Shown: piece after piece, positions 16,961 through 27,116 of the stretch
How positions within the stretch are numbered: the first letter of the stretch is position 1
How the letters are laid out: each line of letters opens with the position of its first letter
Assembly: GCF_000238395.3 (NCBI RefSeq)
Contig: NZ_CP011026.1
Coordinates: forward strand, 310,001 to 374,000
DNA from: Pseudoalteromonas arctica A 37-1-2
GTDB lineage: Bacteria > Pseudomonadota > Gammaproteobacteria > Enterobacterales > Alteromonadaceae
DNA: 64,000 nucleotides
Reading direction: 5' to 3'
Translations under genes and position numbers: made by a program
The notes under the pieces: model-generated
Told to the model about the DNA's origin: nothing
The model's database searches: none
Seen by the model: only the letters and a program-made list of their open reading frames with translations

Positions 16961-18880
16961 TTAATCAACTACGACTTGGTTTCTTCCGTTTTCTTTTGCT
17001 TTATAAAGTAATTTATCTGCATGCTTAATAAGAATATCTAGTGTGCTTTTTAAAGGGCTACTTACAGAGGCCCCTGCACTAAAAGTGATTTTTGTATCTG
17101 TAGGAAAGTCTTCTATATTACTGCAATGCTCGGCGAAGCTAATGGCGAGTCGGTTAAATATATCGCGAATTATTCGTTCATCAGCCGTATTTAGTGCAAA
17201 TAACCATTCTTCGCCGCCGTAACGGCCAAACTGATGATCATTACATAGTGTTTCTCTTGCAGCTTTTGCAAAGGCAATAAGAACTAAATCGCCAACATCG
17301 TGACCAAAATGGTCGTTAACTTTTTTAAAGTAGTCTAAGTCAACAATTGCTATCGTCATTTTACCTTCACCAAGCTTTGCTTCTGCTGCGCGCATTATTC
17401 CTCTGCGATTAGGGCAATTTGTTAGATAATCTGTTAATGAAATATCGTGATACTTTTGACGTTGTCGAGCTTGTCGATAAAATAAAAATAATGAAGCAAT
17501 CACTAAAATAAACGCAATAGCAGCGCTGAGTCGCCAAATTATTTTTTGTTGGTACTCTTCTTTAGCTTGTAGTTCACTAATGTCTTTTTCGTACTCTAGT
17601 TGCTGTATTTTTTCTTCTTTTTCTTTTACTTCAAACTGCACCTGTAGTGTTTTTATATTATTTTCACTGGTAGCTTCGTAGTGTTTTTTTGTATAAAGGA
17701 GCTTTTGTTCAATTGCTTCAAAAGCCTCGTCAGTGTAGTTAAGGCGTCGCTTTAGCTCATAGCGTTTACTTAAAAAATCGGCTTTATAAATACTGCGGCT
17801 GAATTTATCTAATTTTAAAAACACCTCATCGTTTGCTTCATTTGCTTGATCAAGTAAATTTAGTTTTATATATATGTCAGCTAACAAAATGAGCGATGCG
17901 AGTTGCATGTCATGTACACCTGCAGAACGAGCAAGCTCAATGTTTTCTTTAGTTAAAGTTAAAGCTTTATCGTAGTTTGCTTGTAAGTACTCAATACTAG
18001 CAATTGAGTACTGAGCAAAGGTTAAGCCTTTTTGCATATTAGCTTTTTTAAAATAGAGCAATGCTTTGTCTAGGTATATTAAGGCATCTTTAGGTTTTTC
18101 TATCTCAAGCAATATATTGCCTAAACTCCAATATGCTTTTGCAGTAAAAAGCCCATCTTGTGTTTGCTCATATGCCGCAACCGCTTTTTTTGCATAATAT
18201 ACGGCTTTGTCTTTTTCGTTTAGATAATTGTATGCATCGGCTATTTTTCTAAAAAAGTATCCTTGAGATGCTGAATCATCATCTTTTAATGCTAATTCTA
18301 ACCCCTCTAGTGCAACATTTAGGGTCTTTTTCAATGCATCTGTATCGGTGTAATAGTAAGCAAGTGCTCGTAAAATAATGATTTTTTCTTTAGTTGAATG
18401 CTGTTGCAAGCTCTCTTCTAATTTTGTGGCTAGCGTTTGTGCTGGAGCTGGGTTTGGCTCTCTCGCTAGAGACTTGAGTTGTGATTCGAGAAATAATAAA
18501 TATACACTTTTTTGATTTGGTAACTCTTTGTTCTTTAAGTAATAGGATAAGTGTGTGTTTAACGCTTCGTATTTTTCTTGTCTAAAAAGTAACTCCGCAT
18601 ACAAAGCGGCCGCTTCTAGATGAAGGTTTTCCCAATTTTGCTCTTTGCTTATTTTAAACGCTTGAGTGAGTTTGTCTTCATTTTGAAGATAGTCTAATTC
18701 ATTCAGTTTTATGTTGTTGATCAGGACTTGAGTCGTGTCAAAGTCTAGCGCATGTAAAGTTGCACTTAATGAGTCGCCGTTAGCTGAGGCAAGCTTACTT
18801 AAAAGTAAAAATAAAAGGAGAACAATATACTTTGCCCATAAAGTATTACCCAAAACCTTTATTTGTGTATTGTTAGTCAT
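16961..18880 (-). CDS. TPR-containing membrane diguanylate cyclase (GGDEF)
   Basis: A 639-residue sensor. N-terminal signal/anchor (YIVLLLFLLLSKLASA), then several tetratricopeptide repeats through about residue 400, a coiled coil rich in Glu/Lys, one membrane helix (LSAAIAFILVIASLFLFY) and a C-terminal GGDEF domain. The active-site motif is GGEEW in place of GGDEF/GGEEF, and there is no RxxD inhibitory site at the usual distance upstream. The substrate-site aspartates (IVDLDYFKKVND) are present. I start at 18880, not at the further upstream codon, because AAAGGATTAAC lies directly before it and the signal peptide then begins the protein. It should synthesise cyclic di-GMP in response to a periplasmic cue. 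Confidence 0.85.
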   Translation of the reverse strand: MTNNTQIKVLGNTLWAKYIVLLLFLLLSKLASANGDSLSATLHALDFDTTQVLINNIKLNELDYLQNEDKLTQAFKISKEQNWENLHLEAAALYAELLFRQEKYEALNTHLSYYLKNKELPNQKSVYLLFLESQLKSLAREPNPAPAQTLATKLEESLQQHSTKEKIIILRALAYYYTDTDALKKTLNVALEGLELALKDDDSASQGYFFRKIADAYNYLNEKDKAVYYAKKAVAAYEQTQDGLFTAKAYWSLGNILLEIEKPKDALIYLDKALLYFKKANMQKGLTFAQYSIASIEYLQANYDKALTLTKENIELARSAGVHDMQLASLILLADIYIKLNLLDQANEANDEVFLKLDKFSRSIYKADFLSKRYELKRRLNYTDEAFEAIEQKLLYTKKHYEATSENNIKTLQVQFEVKEKEEKIQQLEYEKDISELQAKEEYQQKIIWRLSAAIAFILVIASLFLFYRQARQRQKYHDISLTDYLTNCPNRRGIMRAAEAKLGEGKMTIAIVDLDYFKKVNDHFGHDVGDLVLIAFAKAARETLCNDHQFGRYGGEEWLFALNTADERIIRDIFNRLAISFAEHCSNIEDFPTDTKITFSAGASVSSPLKSTLDILIKHADKLLYKAKENGRNQVVVD

Positions 18881-19057
18881 GTTAATCCTTTGCTGACTTA
18901 TTTTTATTAGGAAATACTTTTCTACATTGCTTAATAAACTTGGGCTTGAACAGTTTTTTATACTCATTATTGAAAAAATAAGACCATAAACGATATCAAT
19001 TTAATTAATAAAAACCAACACATTGTATAATATAGTCGTTGTAGCTATGTGTTTTTA

Positions 19058-20713
19058 TTAAAAATCTGCAGCTACTTCAAACTCTAATCGTTTAAGTGTA
19101 ATTGGGTGAGTAAACGCTAAATACTCAGCGTGTAAATGTAATCTATCGGCTTTTTGCCCGTAATGTGTGTCGCCTATAATTGGCATGTTTAAACCTAAAC
19201 TGTGCGCGCAATGCACTCTTAATTGATGAGTTCGCCCTGTTTTAGGGTATAACTGTAATCGAGTAATGTTGTTGTTACGCTCTAAAACCTGCCAGGTAGT
19301 AAGTGATGGCTTACCATGTTTGTAACACACCATTTGGCGCGGTTTATCATCAAAGTCGAGCATTAATGGTAAATCAATTACTCCGCTATCCTCAGCTACG
19401 TTGCCATTAACTAACGCGACATAACGTTTATCTATGGTGCGTTCAATAAACTGCTTTTGCAGTGCTTTGTGCACGCGTTTATTAAGCGCAATCATCAATA
19501 ACCCTGAGGTCGACATATCTAATCTGTGTACAATTAGTGGGCCTGATGCCTCTGGAAACTGCGTTTTGATTCTCATATAAACTGAGTCATCAATATTAAC
19601 GCCAGGCACAGATAAAAACTCAGCGGGCTTATTTACCACAAGTAAGTCGTCATCTTTATAAACAATACTTAAATCTTTACCCTGAGCTGGGTTGATAAGT
19701 AGCGGGTTATCTTCAACATCTAAACCCTTTAACATATGCCCAAGTATTGGTTGGCATTTACTGTAACAAGAAGGGTAGTAGTTTTTATGCTGCCTAATTG
19801 CTGATTTAGGTGCTGCTCCCCACCAAAACTCTGCCATAGCAAGTGGTTTTAAACCATGCTTATAGGCGTATTGTAATAATTTAGGCGCTGCACAATCGCC
19901 AGCACCCGAAGGAGGAGTGTGCTCAGGTAATGCTGCAAAAATAGCATTTAAGTCTGTAGTTTCACCATTTGCATTTAAAAATTGGTACTGCGCAAATAGC
20001 TTTTTTTGTAAGTTTTTAGAAAGCGTTTTACGGCGCTTTTTTAAATGAGCAATTTCATCAGAAATATTGATGTGTGTTTGCTGCAGTGACTCGATTATAT
20101 TTTGCCAATAGGATTTAAGTGCCAGCAGTTGCTTTTTTTCTACGATACTTTGCCCTGCAAGCTTATTTTTTAACTGCTCAAAATCACTTTCGCTAAGCTC
20201 TAATTCGCCTTCGGTACGTTGTATTTTTCGTTGCTGACGACCGGCTTGCATCACTGCCTGTTGGGCTAATAGTGCTTGCTGGTAGCTTTGTGTTGCATCA
20301 TCAAGTTTGCTATTAACTTCATGCAGTTGTTCGCTATTTTCTAATTGCTCAATTTGAGCATTAATATCGTTAATTATTTTACTTTGAGTCAAATAGCTAT
20401 CGTCTTGCAGCTGCATGCTAGAAACAGGCGGCACAAAGCTAATATTGCCCTTATCGTCTTCAATTTGCCCCGAATAAGCACTTAAAAAGCCTAATTGTTG
20501 CTTAGTATTTTGCACCACTAAAACCCCAAACATTTTACCGGCATTTTCTGCTTTTAAATGCGTTAACGTTTCAAGTTGTTGCTGTAATTGTTTTGTGGCT
20601 GCTACAGCTAATGGTTGCGGCTCGTAATAAAAAGGGAAAGTAAACTTTTCAGGAAGCGCGAGAGAATCAATATTTTGAGAAAATAATGTAAAGCACGAAG
20701 CAGAATTTGACAT
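19058..20713 (-). CDS. RluA-family RNA pseudouridine synthase with long N-terminal extension
   Basis: A 551-residue enzyme. The C-terminal third is an RluA-type pseudouridine synthase: YKDDDLLVVNKPAEFLSVPG, catalytic Asp in HRLDMSTSG, then RYVALV and the GRTHQLRVH block. The N-terminal half carries a long glutamine/lysine-rich coiled coil and a Cys-containing stretch (ASCFTLF at the start; GDCAAPKLLQYAY in the middle). It is longer than ordinary RluA/RluC proteins; large family members of this kind exist in gammaproteobacteria. The target uridine is unknown. Confidence 0.85.
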   Translation of the reverse strand: MSNSASCFTLFSQNIDSLALPEKFTFPFYYEPQPLAVAATKQLQQQLETLTHLKAENAGKMFGVLVVQNTKQQLGFLSAYSGQIEDDKGNISFVPPVSSMQLQDDSYLTQSKIINDINAQIEQLENSEQLHEVNSKLDDATQSYQQALLAQQAVMQAGRQQRKIQRTEGELELSESDFEQLKNKLAGQSIVEKKQLLALKSYWQNIIESLQQTHINISDEIAHLKKRRKTLSKNLQKKLFAQYQFLNANGETTDLNAIFAALPEHTPPSGAGDCAAPKLLQYAYKHGLKPLAMAEFWWGAAPKSAIRQHKNYYPSCYSKCQPILGHMLKGLDVEDNPLLINPAQGKDLSIVYKDDDLLVVNKPAEFLSVPGVNIDDSVYMRIKTQFPEASGPLIVHRLDMSTSGLLMIALNKRVHKALQKQFIERTIDKRYVALVNGNVAEDSGVIDLPLMLDFDDKPRQMVCYKHGKPSLTTWQVLERNNNITRLQLYPKTGRTHQLRVHCAHSLGLNMPIIGDTHYGQKADRLHLHAEYLAFTHPITLKRLEFEVAADF

Positions 20714-21034
20714 AGAAGTAAGAGAAAAGCATTCAGTAAAATAATTGAGCGCATAATAACATATTCATAGTTAAGCCACTAAAAATCTCGCACCCGCATA
20801 TTCATAAACACTTTAAAGCGGACATTCATGTTTTATGTATCAGTATGGGGGCGCAGCAAACCTAGGAGTATCGTTTGTTAGTAAAGTCTCAGTAGTAATA
20901 TATCTATCATTATCAGAATACCTAAGCTTATCGATTCTCAATAATTGAGCGCATTTCGAAACGATGACTTACTTGATAGAGCAGAGGCGAAAAATCAATT
21001 TACAGAATAACTGAATATTTAGGAGTTCTATATT
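20714..21034. other. Intergenic region upstream of poxB
   Basis: The 321 bp separate the minus-strand pseudouridine synthase from plus-strand poxB. The 15-mer AATAATTGAGCGCAT occurs at 20740-20754 and again at 20940-20954, exactly 200 bp apart; in the second copy it forms part of CTCAATAATTGAG, a small palindrome (20937-20949). A GCGGACATTCATG element (20819-20831) of the kind seen near the defence patch is also present. AGGAG precedes the poxB ATG. Confidence 0.5.
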
Positions 21035-22759
21035 ATGAGTCAAAATATCGCAAGTTTTATCACTAAAACCCTCGAACAAGCTGGCGTAAAACGTATTTGG
21101 GGAGTAACTGGCGATTCACTTAACGGCATTAGTGAAAGTCTGCGAAAAATGGGAACAATTGAATGGCTAGGAACGCGACATGAAGAAGTTGCCGCATTTG
21201 CGGCCGGTGGCGAAGCGCATTTATCAGGCGAGCTTGCAGTGTGCGCGGGTTCTTGCGGCCCAGGTAATCTTCATTTAATTAACGGCTTATTTGATTGTCA
21301 GCGCAATAATGTACCGGTATTAGCTATTGCCGCACACATTCCTTCATCTGAAATTGGCAGTAGTTATTTTCAAGAAACCCATCCGCAAGAATTATTTAAA
21401 GAATGCAGTGTATATTGTGAAATGGTGTCGAGCCCTGAGCAAATGCCGTACCTGCTAGAAACCGCAATGCGACAAGCAATACTAAACAAAGGCGTGAGTG
21501 TACTTGTGCTACCTGGCGACATTGCATTAAAAGATATGCCCAAAGCTATTAAGCCAAAATGGAACGTGCCAAAGCCAGCAACGTATACCCCTGCTTTATC
21601 TGATATTAAAGCAATGGCGACTCATCTCAATAAAAGTAAAAAAGTAACCTTGTTGTGTGGTGCTGGTTGTAAGGATGCCCACGACGAAATTGTTGCGCTA
21701 GCCGAAAAATTACAAGCACCGATAGTGCATGCCATGCGCGGTAAAGAATTTATTGAGTACGATAACCCTTACGATGTTGGTATGACCGGATTTATTGGCT
21801 TTGCGTCGGGCTATCATGCAATGCAAGAAGCCGATACGTTACTTATGATTGGTACTAGTTTTCCTTATCGTGCTTTTTATCCTGAAAATACCACCATATT
21901 ACAAATTGATAATCAGGCTGCGTCACTCGGGCGACACGTGCAAATTGACTGTGGCGTGCTAGGGGATACTAAAAATTCAGTGACCACACTGCTTGATTAT
22001 ATTAAAGGCGAACGGACAAGTTCGCACTTACAAAAATGTGTTAAAAACTACAAAGAGTCTCGACAAGATCTTGATGAACTTGCCAGTGGCAAAACCTCGC
22101 AAAACTTAATTCACCCGCAATACCTAACGCGTTTACTAAACGAGCAAGCGGCTGACGATGCTGTTTTTACTTGTGATGTAGGTACGCCAACAGTGTGGGC
22201 TGCGCGTTATTTATCAATGAATGGAAAGCGTAGATTAATTGGATCGTTTAATCATGGCTCTATGGCAAATGCCATGTCGCAGGCAATGGGAGTTCAATCT
22301 GTTGATAGAGACCGCCAAGTCATTGCAATGTGTGGCGATGGTGGCTTTTCGATGTTAATGGGCGATTTGATCTCGCTTAAACAGCTTAATTTACCAATAA
22401 AGATTGTTGTTTATAATAATCGCTCACTTAGTTTTGTGGCCATGGAAATGAAAGCCAGTGGGTTTTTATCAAGCGATACCGATTTAGAAAACCCAAGTTT
22501 TGCTAAAATTGCAGAGGCTTGTGGCTTAAAAGGGATTCATGTGGACGACCCTGAAAAATTACCATCGGCAATGAACGAGATGATGAACCACTCAGGACCT
22601 GTTGTTTTAGAAGTAGATACCGCAAAACAAGAGCTTTCAATGCCGCCGCAAATTAAACTAGAGCAAGCAAAAGGCTTTAGCGTTTACATGATGAAGGCGT
22701 TGATAAACGGCAAAGGAAACGAAATTGTAGAGCTTGCCAAAACTAACTGGTCACGCTAA
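21035..22759 (+). CDS. poxB: Pyruvate dehydrogenase (quinone), PoxB
   Basis: A 574-residue enzyme, near the length of E. coli PoxB (572). It oxidises pyruvate to acetate and CO2 and reduces ubiquinone at the inner membrane, using thiamin diphosphate and FAD. Visible: the catalytic glutamate region [14 protein letters not shown], the thiamin-diphosphate motif [11 protein letters not shown] ending in YNN, and the conserved [18 protein letters not shown] precedes the ATG. In E. coli, PoxB acts mainly in stationary phase; the regulator here is not visible. Confidence 0.92.
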   Translation: MSQNIASFITKTLEQAGVKRIWGVTGDSLNGISESLRKMGTIEWLGTRHEEVAAFAAGGEAHLSGELAVCAGSCGPGNLHLINGLFDCQRNNVPVLAIAAHIPSSEIGSSYFQETHPQELFKECSVYCEMVSSPEQMPYLLETAMRQAILNKGVSVLVLPGDIALKDMPKAIKPKWNVPKPATYTPALSDIKAMATHLNKSKKVTLLCGAGCKDAHDEIVALAEKLQAPIVHAMRGKEFIEYDNPYDVGMTGFIGFASGYHAMQEADTLLMIGTSFPYRAFYPENTTILQIDNQAASLGRHVQIDCGVLGDTKNSVTTLLDYIKGERTSSHLQKCVKNYKESRQDLDELASGKTSQNLIHPQYLTRLLNEQAADDAVFTCDVGTPTVWAARYLSMNGKRRLIGSFNHGSMANAMSQAMGVQSVDRDRQVIAMCGDGGFSMLMGDLISLKQLNLPIKIVVYNNRSLSFVAMEMKASGFLSSDTDLENPSFAKIAEACGLKGIHVDDPEKLPSAMNEMMNHSGPVVLEVDTAKQELSMPPQIKLEQAKGFSVYMMKALINGKGNEIVELAKTNWSR

Positions 22760-22846
22760 GTGAGTTACTTTTCTTAGAAATTGATAGCGCTCTAAAATTG
22801 CACGAGTGCTAATTAATAAAACCGTATAATTTTTTGAATATTGACC

Positions 22847-22893
22847 ATGTAGAATGAATGCTCTACCATGTAGGTAGAGTGTTCGTTCTACAT
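22847..22893 (+). promoter_or_regulatory. TetR-type operator over the promoter of the TetR-oxidoreductase unit
   Basis: Two 21-base arms (22847-22867 and 22873-22893) are complementary at 18 of 21 positions across a 5-base spacer (ATGTA). They begin ATGTAGAA and end TTCTACAT. A possible -35 TTGACC (22841-22846) and -10 TACCAT (22864-22869), 17 bp apart, place the operator over the promoter. It lies directly before the TetR gene, so autorepression is likely. Confidence 0.75.
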
Positions 22894-22905
22894 AGGTTTG
22901 ATACT

Positions 22906-23424
22906 ATGCTTAAACAAGAAATAGCAGGGGCTTTAGAAGTCGCCTTTAGTCAGTATGGCTTTGCTGAGCCAAGCGTCGCAAAATTGCAAAAGCTGAGTGG
23001 CGTTAGCCTTCGCACGCTATACAAATATTACCCTTCAAAACAAGCTATGATCGTTGCTGCACTTGAGTATCGACATCAGCGCTATATCGCATTTTTACTC
23101 GAAAACGCTCCAGCTAAGGGAGCCGATTGCATAGTGCATATTTTTTCACGATTAAAGCATTGGATGGAGCAATTTGCCCCTAATGGCTGTTTGTCGATTA
23201 ATGCGCTTAGTGCTTTTCCTGATGATTTAGAAGTTAGTAGCGCCGTGCAAAAACACAAAAATGAGGTGAGGCAACTGCTTGCACAGCAAAGTCTACAGCA
23301 GTCACTTGCCGATGTTTTATTTTTACTACACGAAGGCGTTTCGAGTGCATGGCCTGTAATGGGTGACATCGCCGTTATTTCTGCGCAGCAGAGCGCTTTA
23401 TTACTAATGAAGGGGAAAAGCTAA
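22906..23424 (+). CDS. TetR family transcriptional regulator
   Basis: A 172-residue repressor: N-terminal helix-turn-helix (AFSQYGFAEPSVAKLQKLSG then SLRTLYKYYPSKQAM) and a C-terminal ligand domain. The frame is open further upstream to 22858, but that start lies inside the operator palindrome; I therefore use ATG 22906. Its stop overlaps the next gene's start (TAATG), so it is probably cotranscribed with the oxidoreductase that follows and represses both. Confidence 0.85.
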   Translation: MLKQEIAGALEVAFSQYGFAEPSVAKLQKLSGVSLRTLYKYYPSKQAMIVAALEYRHQRYIAFLLENAPAKGADCIVHIFSRLKHWMEQFAPNGCLSINALSAFPDDLEVSSAVQKHKNEVRQLLAQQSLQQSLADVLFLLHEGVSSAWPVMGDIAVISAQQSALLLMKGKS

Positions 23425-24482
23425 TGACTCATTTACCAAAAACTATGCAAGGTGTTCAGCTTACAGGGCATGGTGATTTTAGTATGCTTAAATACGCGGC
23501 TAACATAGCACTGCCAACACTTGGCGCAGACGATGTTTTAATTAAAGTTATGGCAGCGGGTGTTAATAATACCGATTTAAATACGCGTTTAGCTTGGTAT
23601 TCTAAACAAGATGAAGGTAGTGAAGATGCAAGCTGGTCTGGTAATGCTCTGGTATTTCCACGTATTCAAGGTGCTGATGTGTGCGGTGTTATTGTTGCTG
23701 TTGGCAATAATGTAAAGCCAAATAGAATTGGCGAGCGTGTACTTATTGAGCCTTGTATTGTTAATGCTGCTGGTAAAGAGCTTGAAACACCGTGGTATTT
23801 TGGTTCTGAATGCGATGGTGGTTTTGCACAATATACCTCTGTTGATGCAAGTCATGCTTATAAAGTTAATAGTCATTATAGTGATGTGGAACTTGCGTCA
23901 TTTCCTTGCTCGTACTCCACAGCCGAAAACATGCTTTATAGGTCTAACGCAAAACACGGCGAAACCGTTTTGATTACTGGTGCATCTGGTGGCGTAGGCT
24001 CAGCTGCTGTGCAACTAGCTAAAGCGCGTGGCGCATACGTTGTGGCTGTTACAAGTAAAAGTAAGGCGCAGCAATTAAAAGATTTAGGTGCAGATAACGT
24101 TATTTTTCGAGAAGACGATTTAGTCCAAGCATTAGGGAAAAACAGTATAGATGTCGTTGTTGATTTAGTTGCTGGTGAGCAATGGCCTAAATTATTAGAC
24201 GTATTAAAACCTAAAGGGCGTTATGCGGTTTCAGGTGCAATTGGTGGCCCGTTAGTTGAGCTTGATATACGCACACTTTATTTAAAAGATTTAAGCTTTT
24301 TTGGCTGCACAGTGTTAGAGGCTGGGGTATTTAAAAACTTAATACGCTTTATTGAGCAAGATAAAATAAAGCCAATCGTGGCGCATACTTTTCCTCTTAC
24401 ACAAATAGTAAATGCACAGCAGGCGTTTAGTGAAAAACAACACGTGGGTAAGATTGTATTAACTATCCCTCATGGTGATTAA
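23424..24482 (+). CDS. Zinc-type alcohol dehydrogenase / quinone oxidoreductase family (MDR) protein
   Basis: A 352-residue NAD(P)-dependent oxidoreductase of the medium-chain superfamily. The N-terminal GroES-like half (GVNNTDLNTR, GADVCGVIVAVG) is followed by a Rossmann fold with GASGGVGSAAVQLAKARGA. I do not see the structural four-cysteine zinc lobe, so it is closer to the quinone-reductase-like branch. It overlaps the TetR gene by one base and is a probable target of that regulator. The substrate is unknown. Confidence 0.85.
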   Translation: MTHLPKTMQGVQLTGHGDFSMLKYAANIALPTLGADDVLIKVMAAGVNNTDLNTRLAWYSKQDEGSEDASWSGNALVFPRIQGADVCGVIVAVGNNVKPNRIGERVLIEPCIVNAAGKELETPWYFGSECDGGFAQYTSVDASHAYKVNSHYSDVELASFPCSYSTAENMLYRSNAKHGETVLITGASGGVGSAAVQLAKARGAYVVAVTSKSKAQQLKDLGADNVIFREDDLVQALGKNSIDVVVDLVAGEQWPKLLDVLKPKGRYAVSGAIGGPLVELDIRTLYLKDLSFFGCTVLEAGVFKNLIRFIEQDKIKPIVAHTFPLTQIVNAQQAFSEKQHVGKIVLTIPHGD

Positions 24483-24491
24483 GTTTATTTT

Positions 24492-24528
24492 AAAAGCTCG
24501 CTATGCTGTAAAAACGCAGCGAGCTTTT
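24492..24528. terminator. Bidirectional terminator between convergent genes
   Basis: AAAAGCTCGCT (24492-24502) and AGCGAGCTTTT (24518-24528) form an 11-bp stem around a 15-base loop. It ends in TTTT on the plus strand and in TTTTAAAA on the minus strand, so it can serve both the oxidoreductase and the ThrE-like gene. Confidence 0.8.
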
Positions 24529-24543
24529 GCCCCAAAGGGAGTT

Positions 24544-25785
24544 TTACAAACTCTTTTTAGGCGGTAGGGCTACGTTTGCAAATATTAGTCCTGCAACAAG
24601 CGACATAAATATTAAAAACGTTTGTTGGCCTATGTGCTCTGCATATACAAAGTCTTGGCCTTCAATGAGTGAGTTTAAGCCAATATAGGTTTTGCTACCT
24701 GGTACTAATACAATCAGGCCTTGCATGGCAACAATAGAGGCCGGCGCATTAGCAACGCGGTTAAACAAGTTACTAAATATACCCACCGATAAAGCACCTA
24801 CAAACGTACCTAACGTGTAATCAAGGTACATAGCCGAGCCAATACTGGTGCCGTACGCTATAAAGCCTGATGCAATAGACCAAACTGCGTGTTTAAGTTT
24901 GGTTCTAAAAATAACGATTAGGCTGCTACAAAGTAAAAATATAGCCAGCCATGCGGTCCACTTTGGTAATGGTTCAGGTTGTACAAAATCGGCTTGCCCA
25001 AAGAGTGCAAAGCCAATACCTATGCCAATAAAACCGCCAAAATACAGTTTAAATAGCAGCATAAACGAGTCCATGACTCGCGCAGTACCTGACACTAAAT
25101 GCCGTGCTGCCAGCTCAGCTAAGCCAAGCGCAAGTGCTAAACCGGGTATAAACACAATAATGGCTGAAAGTACCACCAAGCGTATATTTATCTCAGGTGT
25201 TATATACACGCTTACTGCACAGGCAAGTATGGCCGATATTATTGCCACTAATGGCTCAAGCATATGTGCTACGCGTTTTGAGCGTCCAGACCAAAGCACA
25301 AACACATAAACAACTAAAGTAAGTAGCGATGACCAAATAACATCAGTCCAGCTAGTACCCATTAACATTGCAAACGCACCACCAGAAGTTGCAAACGCAA
25401 CGCCCGTAACAAGTTTATTGTATGGGTTTGGCATTACAAAAATAGCGTCTAGTTGCGCATCAACTTCTTGTAAACTTAGCTTGTCGTCAAGCATTTGGTT
25501 TACAAGGTCGTCGGTGTCGGCAAGTGAGCCTAAATCGTGATCGCCAGGGTCTACACGTGCAACATGGGTGTACTCGTCTTCGTGGCCATCGGTCCAAATA
25601 ACAAACGTTACAGAGGTTGGCGACATAACAAACGACGATTTAAGTCCTAAGTATGTAGCCACTTCCATTAGGTGGGCTTCTAGGCGGTAAGCAGGCGTAC
25701 CATATTTGTGAAGCATTTTACCCAATTTAACGATAAATTTGCGTTTTTCTGTAAAGGTTGCAGTTTTCAAATCTTTTTGGACCAA
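24544..25785 (-). CDS. Threonine/serine exporter family protein (ThrE-like)
   Basis: A 413-residue membrane protein with the ThrE (DUF1212) signature: a soluble N-terminal region (KLGKMLHKYGTPAYRLEAHL, TPTSVTFVIWTDG) followed by about ten hydrophobic helices. It should export threonine/serine or related small acids using the ion gradient. The longest frame begins with TTG at 25785. An in-frame stop lies shortly upstream and I saw no clear ribosome site, so the exact start is uncertain. Confidence 0.82.
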   Translation of the reverse strand: MVQKDLKTATFTEKRKFIVKLGKMLHKYGTPAYRLEAHLMEVATYLGLKSSFVMSPTSVTFVIWTDGHEDEYTHVARVDPGDHDLGSLADTDDLVNQMLDDKLSLQEVDAQLDAIFVMPNPYNKLVTGVAFATSGGAFAMLMGTSWTDVIWSSLLTLVVYVFVLWSGRSKRVAHMLEPLVAIISAILACAVSVYITPEINIRLVVLSAIIVFIPGLALALGLAELAARHLVSGTARVMDSFMLLFKLYFGGFIGIGIGFALFGQADFVQPEPLPKWTAWLAIFLLCSSLIVIFRTKLKHAVWSIASGFIAYGTSIGSAMYLDYTLGTFVGALSVGIFSNLFNRVANAPASIVAMQGLIVLVPGSKTYIGLNSLIEGQDFVYAEHIGQQTFLIFMSLVAGLIFANVALPPKKSL

Positions 25786-25886
25786 ATATTGCGATAACTA
25801 AGCTAAAAATATAGACAATACAGCTAAAAATGCCCACGTTTGATGGGCGCGATTTTAAACACTAATTGGTGCGTGTCTAGTCATTT

Positions 25887-27116
25887 TTAATCTAATTTTT
25901 TATTTTTTTCGGCTATCCATTGCGACATGTATTGAGTGCTGCGCATTGTATGATGTTTGAGCATTTGGCCTGTGAAGTTTTTTTCGCGATGAGCGTTTAA
26001 ACCACTACTTATTGAATCGACTTTTTGAATTAACGCAGCGCTCAATTGTACTTTGTTGTAGAGCGTATTAAGGAGCGTGTTGCCATCTTGCTGCGCTTGT
26101 TCAAAGTCACTTTGATTGGTGTACATTTCAATGGCAGCATTGGCAAAGTCATCGGCGGTGTTGGCTATTTTACCCGGCCATGGTAAATCGTTATGCATGC
26201 CTTCTGCGCCAATATTGGTGGTAACGCTGGGTGTTTGCATAATCATGGCTTCAAGCAATTTACCTTTAATGCCTGCACCAAAACGCAGTGGTGCTAAACA
26301 TACGCGTGCGCTTTGCATTACATCAAACGCATTATCGGCCCAACCTTTTATTAAAAACCCTGTTTTAGGGTTATTTAGTGCCGTGGCTTTTGGTGGTGGG
26401 TAAGAGCCATAAATATGTAGTTCTGCTTTTGGTAGTTGCTTGCGAATAAGTGGCCATATTTTTTGTAGGTAAAGTACAGCATCCCAGTTTGGCGCGTGTC
26501 TAAAGTTACCTATGGTCATAAAGTGCTGGCGCTGCTCAAACGTTTTTGTACTTGTAGGCAGTGAGCTTAAATCGACCATAAATGGTAAATGGTGTAATAA
26601 GCTTGGCTCTATTTTAAATACGCTGTTTAGTAGGCTCATTTCGTAACTTGAAATAATTAAGCTTAGGTCGCAGCGTAAAATAGCGGCAATTTCGCGTTTT
26701 GCTATGTCTGAGTGTAAATCGCTGGTTGTAAAATCACGCTCACCTTTAAATGCTTCGTGGCGAGCGTTACGCAGACATTGTAAATCTTCGGTATCTAAAA
26801 TTTTAATTGCGTGTGGGCAATGTTTATCGATGCGCCAGCCAAATTGTTCTTCCATCATAAAACGGTCAAACATGACTATATCTGGATTATAGGCTTTAAC
26901 GTATTCGTCAAAGCTGTCGCAGTTTAGTGCAATGCTTTGACTGGTTATGCCGAAGTCGTCAAGGTTTACCATATGATCGGTGCGCTGCGCGGGCGTTGCA
27001 AATTCAACGTCCCAGTTTTGCGCTCTAAATGTATTTAATAACGACATCATGTGCGTTCCCGCAGCAGACGAATTTGGCTCTGGCCATACGTAGCCAATTA
27101 CCAGCACTTTTTTCAT
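25887..27116 (-). CDS. Glycosyltransferase (GT4-like)
   Basis: A 409-residue GT-B fold glycosyltransferase. N-terminal Rossmann half (VLVIGYVWPEPNSSAAGTHM); C-terminal half with HFMTIGNFRHAPNWDAVLYL and the sugar-nucleotide binding pattern GIKGKLLEAMIMQTPSVTT, with the conserved glutamate. The donor and acceptor sugars are unknown. Its ATG overlaps the stop of the LacI-family regulator (ATGA), so it is the second gene of a two-gene operon. Confidence 0.8.
   Translation of the reverse strand: MKKVLVIGYVWPEPNSSAAGTHMMSLLNTFRAQNWDVEFATPAQRTDHMVNLDDFGITSQSIALNCDSFDEYVKAYNPDIVMFDRFMMEEQFGWRIDKHCPHAIKILDTEDLQCLRNARHEAFKGERDFTTSDLHSDIAKREIAAILRCDLSLIISSYEMSLLNSVFKIEPSLLHHLPFMVDLSSLPTSTKTFEQRQHFMTIGNFRHAPNWDAVLYLQKIWPLIRKQLPKAELHIYGSYPPPKATALNNPKTGFLIKGWADNAFDVMQSARVCLAPLRFGAGIKGKLLEAMIMQTPSVTTNIGAEGMHNDLPWPGKIANTADDFANAAIEMYTNQSDFEQAQQDGNTLLNTLYNKVQLSAALIQKVDSISSGLNAHREKNFTGQMLKHHTMRSTQYMSQWIAEKNKKLD

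Noticed and set aside
22858..22905. N-terminal extension of the TetR protein from ATG 22858
   Set aside because: It lies within the operator palindrome and lacks a ribosome site; the ATG at 22906 fits the family length.
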